64,000 nt of DNA from Solirubrobacter soli DSM 22325 (GTDB lineage: Bacteria; Actinomycetota; Thermoleophilia; Solirubrobacterales; Solirubrobacteraceae). The DNA lies in assembly GCF_000423665.1 (NCBI RefSeq), contig NZ_AUIK01000020.1, positions 245,178 through 309,177 on the forward strand, given 5' to 3'. A program made the translations under genes and the position numbers. Shown here one piece after another: positions 49,432 to 57,036 of this stretch. Numbering within the stretch: position 1 is the stretch's first letter; every line of letters begins with the position of its first letter. The notes below the pieces were generated by a model that did no database searches, was not told the origin of the DNA, and was given only the letters and a program-made list of their open reading frames with translations.

Positions 49432-50198
49432 TGGCTTCCGCGGCCGCGCGTAGTGCCTATATGAGACTCTTCGTCTGTGTGCTGCTGCTCGCGCTGCTCG
49501 CATGCGTGGCGCCACGTGTGGCGCGGGCGAGCTGCGTCGGTGCGGTGGTCGTCGACGGAACGGTGCTGCTCGGGGAATCCGCATCGGATCGCACGCTGCC
49601 GCGGACCGCGGGAGAGATGCCCGCCGTGTCCCCCGCGTGCAACGACGGGGGACCGAAACAGCCCGACGGCAGGACGACGGTCGTGCGCTTCGCCGGAGTC
49701 CCGGCCGACATCGCGGTGCGCTCCGTCGACGGTGAGCACGTGTACATCGCGTACGGCTCTCTCACCGCACTTGCGACGCACCCGCTGCACCAGCCGTCGT
49801 CACCGCGCTTCTCGCGCCGCCGCTGCGCGACCCGCAAGCCGACGCTCGAGGGCGCCGCGGACAGCGCCGGGTACAACACCATCGACCTGATCGCCGGCGG
49901 GCGCAGCCACCTCGTCCGGGTCGACGCACGTACCGCGCTCGTGAATCGCCCCGTGTACCAGCCGATCCGCCGCGGGCAGCGGCTCTCGATCACGGCGACG
50001 CGATGCGGCTCACGGCTGATCGCCGATCGCATCGCCTTCACCGGCCCGACGATCGCCGGACCGCGCTATCAGGGATACACGCCCTCAGCGCTCGGGTCGG
50101 GGCTCCCTTGGCCGGTCGTGCTCCTGATCGCGGCACTCGCGCTCGCGCTGGCCGTGTGGCTGGTCGAGCGCATCACGCGCCCTCGACCGGCCCGTTGA
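49431..50198 (+). CDS. Secreted protein with C-terminal membrane anchor, unknown function
   Basis: 255 residues from ATG 49431, which overlaps the previous stop (TGATG); ATG 49461 gives a cleaner signal peptide (LFVCVLLLALLACVAP, ending ARA). The extracellular part (about 45-215) has four Cys and beta-rich segments (RTTVVRFAGVPADIAVRSV, HLVRVDARTALV), and a final span (PWPVVLLIAALALALAVWLVE) is followed by a basic tail, typical of a sortase-independent anchor. No family recognised. Coupling to the SGNH gene suggests that they act together at the cell surface. Confidence 0.7.
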   Translation: MASAAARSAYMRLFVCVLLLALLACVAPRVARASCVGAVVVDGTVLLGESASDRTLPRTAGEMPAVSPACNDGGPKQPDGRTTVVRFAGVPADIAVRSVDGEHVYIAYGSLTALATHPLHQPSSPRFSRRRCATRKPTLEGAADSAGYNTIDLIAGGRSHLVRVDARTALVNRPVYQPIRRGQRLSITATRCGSRLIADRIAFTGPTIAGPRYQGYTPSALGSGLPWPVVLLIAALALALAVWLVERITRPRPAR

Positions 50199-50313
50199 TC
50201 CCGGCCGGTGCCAGACGCCACCACGGCTCCCGCGGCCGTTGGTGCGCGCGCTCGTCGCCGCCGGCATGACCACGCTAGGCGCCGCTTGGGCGTGCAGCGA
50301 TGCCGAGATCGAT

Positions 50314-50349
50314 CACCCCCGCCCGCGAACTTCGCGGCGCGTGGGGGTG
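50314..50349. terminator. Two-part hairpin in the 244-bp gap between convergent genes
   Basis: CACCCCC (50314-50320) pairs with GGGGGTG (50343-50349), extended by two pairs, around an inner stem CCGCGAA/TTCGCGG (50323-50337). The gap (50199-50442) separates the secreted-protein gene (+) from the MDR oxidoreductase (-). I see no gene in the rest of the gap. Confidence 0.6.
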
Positions 50350-50442
50350 CCCCTCGCCACTGCCGCGTGACGAAACCCGGGAGGGTCACCTCACGGACCG
50401 GGGCGCTGTGGGCTTCGGTTGCGCCTGGCTGCCCGATGGCAC

Positions 50443-51453
50443 TCAGCCGGTCGTGCCTCGCGGCAGCACCACGAGCTTGCCGGTCGCCTCGTCCGCGGCC
50501 ATCCGGCGATGCGCGTCGGGAGTCTGCTCGAGCGTGTAGACCGTGTCGATGTTCGGTGCCACCTCGCCGCGCTCGACCTGCGTGACGACGGCGCGCAGCA
50601 GCGGTCCGCTCACCCGCGCGTCGTGTACGGAGTTGGAGTGGAACGCCGTCAGTTTGCGTCCTGACGGGATCATCGCGATCGGCTCGAAGTCCGGGATCGT
50701 CCAGGTGTCGGACAGGGAGCCGGAGTTGCAGGCCGTCGCGCCTGGGCGGAGCAACCGCAGGGTGTCCAGCACTCCGGGCCCGCCGATCAGGTCGACCGCG
50801 CCGTCGGCGCCGCGCTCGGGCAGCGCCAACCGCGCTCGCTCGACGAAGCCGTCGCCCTCGAGGACGATCCCCGCGGCGCCGAGCTCGGTCAGCCGGCGGC
50901 CCTTCGCCTCGCTGCGCGTGGTGGCGATCACCCGCACGCCGGCGCCGCGGGCGAGCTCCAGACAGGCGAGGCCGACCGAGGAAGTGGCGCCGCGCAGCAG
51001 CAGCGTCTCCCCCGCCTGCAGGCCGAGGTGCTCGAGCGAGCCGGCGGCGGTCACGAAGGTCTCGGGCAGCGCGCCGAGCACCTCCCACGGCAGCGTGGTG
51101 TCGAGCGCGATCAGCTGATGCTCGGGAACGAGCGCGTACTCGGCGTAGCCGCCGTCGAAGGCCCGGCCCATGTCCCCCATCAGCGCCGCGACGGTCGTCC
51201 CGACCGGCACCGCGGGCTCGTCGCCATCCACCGCTTCGACCACGCCGACGAGCTCGATCCCGAGGATCCGCGGGAACGTCACCGCGTCGCCGGCAAAGCC
51301 CTTGAGCGTCTTGTACTCGGACCGGTTGAGCCCGAACGCCTCGACCCTGACCAGCGCCCAGCCCGGACGTGGCTCGGGGCGTGGCACCTCCCGGATGACG
51401 AGGCCGTCAGGCCCGTCCGGCCGCTCCGCGACCACCGCTCGCATCTGCGCCAT
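50443..51453 (-). CDS. Zinc-independent MDR-family oxidoreductase (quinone reductase-like)
   Basis: 336 residues. MDR layout: RVEAFGLNRSEYKTLKG (GroES-like part; Asn-Arg-Ser in place of zinc-ADH Cys/His), FPRILGIELVGVVEAV, ETLLLRGATSSVGLACLELA (NADPH-binding, A-x-S-x-V-G), and VDLIGGPGVLDTLRLLRPG. The lack of zinc ligands points to the quinone oxidoreductase/zeta-crystallin group, which reduces quinones or enones with NADPH. ATG 51453 has TAGCGT ending 7 bases upstream, which favours it over ATG 51444 and GTG 51462. It is divergent from the PhoD-DUF6603 operon with 97 bases between starts, a region containing an operator-like array. Confidence 0.87.
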   Translation of the reverse strand: MAQMRAVVAERPDGPDGLVIREVPRPEPRPGWALVRVEAFGLNRSEYKTLKGFAGDAVTFPRILGIELVGVVEAVDGDEPAVPVGTTVAALMGDMGRAFDGGYAEYALVPEHQLIALDTTLPWEVLGALPETFVTAAGSLEHLGLQAGETLLLRGATSSVGLACLELARGAGVRVIATTRSEAKGRRLTELGAAGIVLEGDGFVERARLALPERGADGAVDLIGGPGVLDTLRLLRPGATACNSGSLSDTWTIPDFEPIAMIPSGRKLTAFHSNSVHDARVSGPLLRAVVTQVERGEVAPNIDTVYTLEQTPDAHRRMAADEATGKLVVLPRGTTG

Positions 51454-51466
51454 GCCCAGCACGCTA
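51454..51466 (-). promoter_or_regulatory. TAGCGT -10 element before the MDR oxidoreductase
   Basis: On the minus strand TAGCGT (51466-51461) ends 7 bases before ATG 51453, identical in sequence and spacing to the element before the gene at 41205. A leaderless mRNA is likely. Confidence 0.45.
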
Positions 51467-51496
51467 CCGATCGGGTGGCACCCCTAAGGGCTAACT

Positions 51497-51549
51497 TCAG
51501 GGACGCTCCCTGATTGCACAGGGACGGACGGTTCGGATAGTGGTCCCTG
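51497..51549 (+). promoter_or_regulatory. Operator array and promoter of the PhoD-DUF6603 operon
   Basis: TCAGGGA-CGC-TCCCTGA (51497-51513) is a perfect 7-bp inverted repeat. Further half-sites follow: CAGGGA at 51519-51524 and TCCCTG at 51544-51549, next to the start codon at 51551. Within this, TTGCAC (51514-51519) and GATAGT (51536-51541), 16 bases apart, could be -35 and -10. No ribosome binding site is seen, so the transcript may start at or near the ATG. Four half-sites around one promoter suggest cooperative repression. Confidence 0.6.
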
Positions 51550-51550
51550 G

Positions 51551-53911
51551 ATGCCGTGGACCTCGCTGAGCGCCAGTCTGGGCGACAAACCGCTGGTGCT
51601 CGCGGGACCGGTATTGCGCAAGGTCGTGCCCGGCTCGGTGACCGTGTGGCTCGCGCTCAAGCAGGCGGCAAGCGTGACGCTGACCGTCGTCGAGGGCACG
51701 ACCCAGCGGATGCAGGGAACGCGGCACACGGTCGCGATCGGGACGAACCTGCACCTCGTGGCGGTGACGGCGACCGGGACGGCGCTGCTGCCCGGAACCG
51801 TCTACGAGTACGACCTCTCCTTCGCAGTCGATGGCGGCCCGCAGAAGACGCTGGCGGACGCCACGAACAAAGCGAACCTCGCGTATGACCCGTTCAAGCG
51901 GCCGTCGTTCTGCCTGCCGCCGCCGAACCTCGACGACCTGCGGCTGATCCACTCGTCGTGCCGGATGCCGCACGGGAACGGGGTGGACGTGCTGCCGCTG
52001 GTCGGTCAGTTGATCTCGCAGACGGCGCAGACGCCGCAGCAGCGCCCGCATCAGCTGCTGCTGATGGGCGACCAGATCTATGCCGACGACGTCGGGGCGA
52101 GCCTGCTGCTCCTGCTCACGGACGCGTCCGACGTGCTGCTCGGCTGGCAGGAGACGATGCCCGCCCCGGCGGGCAAGGCCAACCAGCTGCCGCCGCACAC
52201 CCGCCGCAAGCTGCTCGACAGCTGCGGGTTCACCTCGGAGGACCTCGACGCGCACCTGATGGCGCTCGGCGAGTACCTCGCGATGTACCTGTTCGTGTGG
52301 TCGGACGTGCTGTGGGGCGCGGCGGGCGTGCCGACGTACGAGGACGTCGTCGCCAAGCTGCCGGCGGGCACGAAGCCGCCGGATCGCAAGTCGATCGACG
52401 GCCACATCGGGAACCTGAAGTCGTTCGCGACCGGGCTCGACGAGGTCCGGCGCGTGCTCGCGAACGTGCCCAGCTACATGATCTGCGACGACCACGAGGT
52501 CACCGACGACTGGAACATGACGCTGGACATCGCCGTCGGGCTGTACGGCAACGCGGTGGGCCGGCGGGTGGTCAAGAACGGTGTCGTCGCGTACACGCTC
52601 TGCCAACACTGGGGCAACGCGCCCGAGCAGTTCACCGATCCGAACCAGCCCGGTTCCAAGCTGCTGGCGCTGCTCGACAAGGGCGATGCCACACGCTATG
52701 AGACCAACTCGGCCGCGCTGGACTCGCTCACCTCGGTCCACACCGGCGACCAGATCAAGGCCCGCAAGGCGGTCTTCCACGACCCGGGCTCCCTGATCTT
52801 CAACTTCACGGTCGAAGGCCCCGGCCACCAGGTGATCTTCACCGACACCCGGACCTGGCGCAGCTTCCCGCTGGGCGGCAGCGAGGCGCCGGACCTCCTG
52901 CCACCCGAGCAGATCGCCGCGCAGATCTCGCAGATCCAGCCGCCCACGGCCGGCCGTGCACTGATCGTCGTGCTCACGACCAACGCACCGCCGGTCGAAC
53001 CGATCCGCAGCGCCACCCGCCACGAGTGGATCACCAACCACGTCAGCCACTTCCCCGACGTCCATGAGGCCTGGGACCTGCCGTCGACCGCCTTCGACCG
53101 CCTGATCAAGGCGTTGAGCGACCGCCTGCCGACCGTCGCGGGCGAGCTGCGCGGCCCAGTCATCCTCCTGAGCGGCGACGTGCACTTCGGGTTCGCCTCC
53201 CGGATGCTCTACAAGGCGGCGAAGCGCTTCGAGGACACGGGCACCAAGCCCGCCACCGCGGTCGTGGCGCAGCTCGTCTCGAGCTCGCTGCGCAAGCAGA
53301 CCCAGTCGACGCTCGACCTCGGGACCCAGGGCTACACGTACGCGCCGAAATGGTTCATCAAACCGCTGATGGGCCCGCACGAGACCGAGTACTACGCCGG
53401 CTGGAACGTCCCGCCCGGCGCGGTCGTCAAGGCGGTGCGGATCCAGGTGACCGGCCCGAAGTTCGTCGACATGTCACTGCGCAAGTCCGGCACGCTGAAG
53501 CTGGAGCCCGCGTTCCGCCCGAAGACGGTTCCGGACCACATCTACCAGCTCGACTACCTCCTGACGACCAAGGGCGCGAGCACGCCGCAGGCGCCGGCTC
53601 CGCTCCCCGCACTGCCGAGTGGCGGGACGCCCGACCAGCGCAAGCAGGCGCTGCAGGCGTTCAACGTCGCCACCGGCAACTACCGCCAGTACAACACCGA
53701 CTCGGCGTTCACGCGCGAGATCGTCGGGGTCAACAACGTCGGCGAGGTCACGTTCGAGTGGCCCGACGGCGACCGCAAGAAGGTCATCCACACGGTGCGC
53801 TGGATCGACCCGCGCTCGAACCAGCTGCGGTTCGTCGACTACGCCGTCGACCTCGACCCGAACTCGACGGCGTTCCCGTTCCGCCCGGACGTCTTCGCGG
53901 TGGCCACGTGA
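51551..53911 (+). CDS. PhoD-like metallophosphatase-family protein
   Basis: 786 residues. An N-terminal Ig-like domain (about 15-120: VLRKVVPGSVTVWLALKQA) is followed by a PhoD-like catalytic domain. Metal motifs: LLMGDQIYADDVG (about 175), YMICDDHEVTDDWN (about 315) and ILLSGDVHFGFASRM (about 540). PhoD proteins are Fe/Ca-dependent phosphodiesterases or alkaline phosphatases, normally exported. This one has no signal peptide and an extra C-terminal region of about 200 residues with no recognised domain, so it may act in the cytoplasm or in a secreted complex. It is the first gene of a four-gene operon: the stop overlaps the next GTG start (GTGA). Confidence 0.85.
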   Translation: MPWTSLSASLGDKPLVLAGPVLRKVVPGSVTVWLALKQAASVTLTVVEGTTQRMQGTRHTVAIGTNLHLVAVTATGTALLPGTVYEYDLSFAVDGGPQKTLADATNKANLAYDPFKRPSFCLPPPNLDDLRLIHSSCRMPHGNGVDVLPLVGQLISQTAQTPQQRPHQLLLMGDQIYADDVGASLLLLLTDASDVLLGWQETMPAPAGKANQLPPHTRRKLLDSCGFTSEDLDAHLMALGEYLAMYLFVWSDVLWGAAGVPTYEDVVAKLPAGTKPPDRKSIDGHIGNLKSFATGLDEVRRVLANVPSYMICDDHEVTDDWNMTLDIAVGLYGNAVGRRVVKNGVVAYTLCQHWGNAPEQFTDPNQPGSKLLALLDKGDATRYETNSAALDSLTSVHTGDQIKARKAVFHDPGSLIFNFTVEGPGHQVIFTDTRTWRSFPLGGSEAPDLLPPEQIAAQISQIQPPTAGRALIVVLTTNAPPVEPIRSATRHEWITNHVSHFPDVHEAWDLPSTAFDRLIKALSDRLPTVAGELRGPVILLSGDVHFGFASRMLYKAAKRFEDTGTKPATAVVAQLVSSSLRKQTQSTLDLGTQGYTYAPKWFIKPLMGPHETEYYAGWNVPPGAVVKAVRIQVTGPKFVDMSLRKSGTLKLEPAFRPKTVPDHIYQLDYLLTTKGASTPQAPAPLPALPSGGTPDQRKQALQAFNVATGNYRQYNTDSAFTREIVGVNNVGEVTFEWPDGDRKKVIHTVRWIDPRSNQLRFVDYAVDLDPNSTAFPFRPDVFAVAT

Positions 53912-56900
53912 CGCTGTTCAACCGGCTCGCCACCGAGCTCGGCGCCTTCCTGTACCCGCTCGACCGCGCGGCGACGATCCCGGGCGCGCTGGAGAAGATG
54001 CTGCTCGAGCTCGGCGCGCTGCCGGACACCGACACCGCGAACCTCGCCGACGCGCTGCAGGCGATCGTGGCCGAGAAGCGCGCGATCGACGCGCTCAACG
54101 AGACCGCGACGCCCTCCTTTGCGGCAATCGCGGAGTTGCTGGAGAGCTCGCAACAGGTCGTGGCCGCGATCGACGCGATCACGGAGGGCGACGATGCCCT
54201 GGACCAGCTCGGGGGCTTCGGGCGCGACCTCGGCGAGCTGCTCGTCGGCGCGTGGCTCACCGCCCTGCACCCGATCGTGCACCAGGTGCTCGTGCTGCTG
54301 ACGCTGATCGAGCTCTCGAGCGATCAGCCGTTCGCGCCGGTGCAGCTCAACGGGCCGACGCCGGTGCGCCTGCCGTACCGGATCGACCGCGTGCACCTCG
54401 ACCGGATCGTCGACCTCGTCAAGGACCCGGCCGAGGTGCTGCGTGACGAATACGCCGACGCGGTCGCCGAGAAGCTCTTCCCGCGCGTCGCCGGGCTGCT
54501 GCAGGTGCTCGGCGTCCCGGTCCGCTACGGCATCCACCCGCGAGACGTGGCAGCGCTGGCCGACTCCGCCCCGCTCCTCGCGAAGTCACTGATCGTCTAC
54601 GTCGACCAGCCGCTCAACGTTCCCGCGGCGAGCGAGGCGGGAGCGATGTTCTCGTTCACGCCCGACCTCGGTCTCGTGGTGAACCCGTTCGGCGCGCTGG
54701 CGACGACCCGCGCGGTCGGTCCGTTCACGGTCGCGCTGGACCTCGCGGCGGGCGCACCCGCCTTCGCGTACGGAGCACACGGCCTGACGCTCGCGACCGG
54801 CGCGACGAGCTTCGCCGCCGGGCTGACCGCCACGCGTCAGGGACAGCCGCCGTTCATCGTCGGCTCCCCCACCGGCACGCGCCTCGAGCTCCCGAACATC
54901 AAGCTCGGCGCCCAGACCGCACTGACATCGGCGCGCCAGCTGCTCGAGCTCGGCGCGGACGTCGATCAGGCCGCGCTGGTCGTCGCACCCGCCGACGGCG
55001 ACAGCTTCCTCGCCTCGATCCTGCCGCGGGACGGCCTGCGCGCCGAGCTGAGCGCGGGCCTGGTGTGGTCCAACGAGCGCGGGCTGACGTTCAGAGGCAG
55101 CGCCGGCCTCGACGCCACGATCCCCGTCGACCTGACGCTCGCGGGCGTCGGGCTGAGCGCCGTCAACCTCGGGCTGCACGCGCGCGACGGAGCGCTGGAC
55201 GCGGAGATCTCCGCCGCCCTGAAGGCCGCGATCGGGCCGGTGCAGGTGGCGATCGACGGCGTCGGCGTCCGCGCCACCCTCGACTTCGCTGACGGCGGGA
55301 ACCTCGGCGGCGCCGACCTCGACATCGGCTTCCGCGCGCCCACCGAGCTGGGTCTGGCGATCGACGGCGGGCCGGTGACCGGCTCCGGCTCGCTGCTCTA
55401 CGACCCCGCGCGCGGACAGTACGCAGGCGACGTCCGGCTCCAGTTCGAGGGGCTCGCGGTCCGCGCGACCGGGCTGCTGACCACCGGCGCGCAGGGCTTC
55501 TCGCTGCTGGTGATCATCTCCGCCGACTTCCCGCCCGTGCAGCTCGGGATGGGCTTCATGCTCGTCGGCGTCGGCGGGCTGCTCGGCATCAACCGGACGA
55601 TCGCGGTCGACGCGCTGCGCGCCGGGCTGAAGAGCGGAGCGCTCGGCGCCGTGCTCTCGCCGCCCGACCCGAAGGCGAGCGCCGGCCAGCTCGTCGCGAC
55701 GCTCGCCCGCCTCTTCCCGCCCGCCCAGGGCCGCCACGTGTTCGCGCCGACCGCGCGGATCGTCTGGGGCCAGCCGACGCTGATCACGATCGAGCTGGCG
55801 CTGGCGCTCGAGCTTCCCTCGCCCGTCCGGCTGGTCGTGCTCGGCCGTCTGCGCGCGCTCCTGCCCGACGAGCACGAGCCGATCGTGCGCCTGCAGGTCG
55901 ACCTGCTCGGCGTGATCGACTTCGACCGCGCCGAGGCCGCCGTCGATGCCACCCTCGTCGACTCGCGGCTGGCGCAGTTCGCGCTCACGGGTGACATGGC
56001 GCTGCGGATGAACTGGGGCTCGCGGCCGTCGTTCCTGCTCGCGGTCGGCGGCTTCCACCCGCGGTTCGCCGCCCCGCCCGGGTTCCCGGCGCTCGACCGC
56101 GTCGCGATCGCGCTGGCGAGCGGCGACAACCCGAAGCTGCGGCTCGAGGCCTATCTGGCGCTGACGTCCAACACCGTGCAGTTCGGCGCGCGGGTGGACC
56201 TGGCCGCGCGCGCCGGGAGCTTCAGCATCGCCGGTTTCCTCTCCTTCGACGCGCTGGTCACGCTGTCGCCGCTGGCGTTCGTGGTCGACATCGCCGCCAA
56301 GCTCGCGGTGAAGGTCGGTTCAAGGACGCTGCTGTCGATCTCGCTGTCGCTGACCCTGAGCGGGCCGCGGCCGTGGCGCGCACGCGGACGCGCGTCGTTC
56401 TCGATCCTCTTCTTCGACGTCTCCTTCGGCTTCGACGTCACGATCGGCGATGCCACCGCCCCCGCCCTGCCGGCGCCGGTCGACGTGGCGCCGCTCGTGC
56501 TGGCCGCGCTCACCGACGCGCGTGCCTGGACCGCGCAGCTGCCCGCGGGCGCCGACGTCGTCACGCTCCGCGCGCTGCAACCGGGCGCCGCCGTGCTCGC
56601 CCACCCGCTCGGGACGCTGCGGGTGCGCCAGCGCCTCGCGCCGTTGGAGCGGACGCTCGAGCGCTTCGGGACGACCGTGCCGAGCGGCGCGAAGCGCTTC
56701 CGCATCACGCTGGCGACCATCGGCGGCGTCCGCACGACGTTGACCCCGCTGCAGGACCAGTTCGCGCCCGCGCAGTTCACCGCGCTGAGCGACGACGCCA
56801 AGCTCTCCGCGCCCTCGTTCGAGCCGATGACGTCGGGCGCCGCGCTCGGCGCCGACGGCTTCATCACCGGGACCGGCGTGACCGTCGCGGTCAACCACGA

Positions 56901-57036
56901 GCAGCTGATCGTCACCGCCGTCGGCATCCCCGAGCCGAAGTCGACCCGTGTGCCGATCCCGGGCGACGTGTTCGACGCGCTCACGGCGACGACGCCCGCG
57001 CGCGCCCCCGCCTTCGCGCTGAAGGTGGTCGCATGA
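53908..57036 (+). CDS. DUF6603-family large beta-rich protein
   Basis: 1042 residues from GTG 53908 (GTGA overlap). The N-terminal 220 residues are helical (FNRLATELGAFLYPLDRA, QQVVAAIDAITEGDDALDQL). From about 230 to 880 the protein is a long amphipathic beta region with many ~20-residue strand pairs (FTVALDLAAGAPAFAYG, LSAVNLGLHARDGALDAEI). The block VGVGGLLGINRTIAVDALRAGLKSGAL, LITIELALALELPSPVRLVV and ALRMNWGSRPSFLLAVGGFHPRF matches DUF6603 as I remember it. There is no signal peptide or classical membrane helix; extended amphipathic strands could make a barrel, tube or lipid-carrying groove (inference). Function is not established. Confidence 0.75.
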   Translation: MTLFNRLATELGAFLYPLDRAATIPGALEKMLLELGALPDTDTANLADALQAIVAEKRAIDALNETATPSFAAIAELLESSQQVVAAIDAITEGDDALDQLGGFGRDLGELLVGAWLTALHPIVHQVLVLLTLIELSSDQPFAPVQLNGPTPVRLPYRIDRVHLDRIVDLVKDPAEVLRDEYADAVAEKLFPRVAGLLQVLGVPVRYGIHPRDVAALADSAPLLAKSLIVYVDQPLNVPAASEAGAMFSFTPDLGLVVNPFGALATTRAVGPFTVALDLAAGAPAFAYGAHGLTLATGATSFAAGLTATRQGQPPFIVGSPTGTRLELPNIKLGAQTALTSARQLLELGADVDQAALVVAPADGDSFLASILPRDGLRAELSAGLVWSNERGLTFRGSAGLDATIPVDLTLAGVGLSAVNLGLHARDGALDAEISAALKAAIGPVQVAIDGVGVRATLDFADGGNLGGADLDIGFRAPTELGLAIDGGPVTGSGSLLYDPARGQYAGDVRLQFEGLAVRATGLLTTGAQGFSLLVIISADFPPVQLGMGFMLVGVGGLLGINRTIAVDALRAGLKSGALGAVLSPPDPKASAGQLVATLARLFPPAQGRHVFAPTARIVWGQPTLITIELALALELPSPVRLVVLGRLRALLPDEHEPIVRLQVDLLGVIDFDRAEAAVDATLVDSRLAQFALTGDMALRMNWGSRPSFLLAVGGFHPRFAAPPGFPALDRVAIALASGDNPKLRLEAYLALTSNTVQFGARVDLAARAGSFSIAGFLSFDALVTLSPLAFVVDIAAKLAVKVGSRTLLSISLSLTLSGPRPWRARGRASFSILFFDVSFGFDVTIGDATAPALPAPVDVAPLVLAALTDARAWTAQLPAGADVVTLRALQPGAAVLAHPLGTLRVRQRLAPLERTLERFGTTVPSGAKRFRITLATIGGVRTTLTPLQDQFAPAQFTALSDDAKLSAPSFEPMTSGAALGADGFITGTGVTVAVNHEQLIVTAVGIPEPKSTRVPIPGDVFDALTATTPARAPAFALKVVA

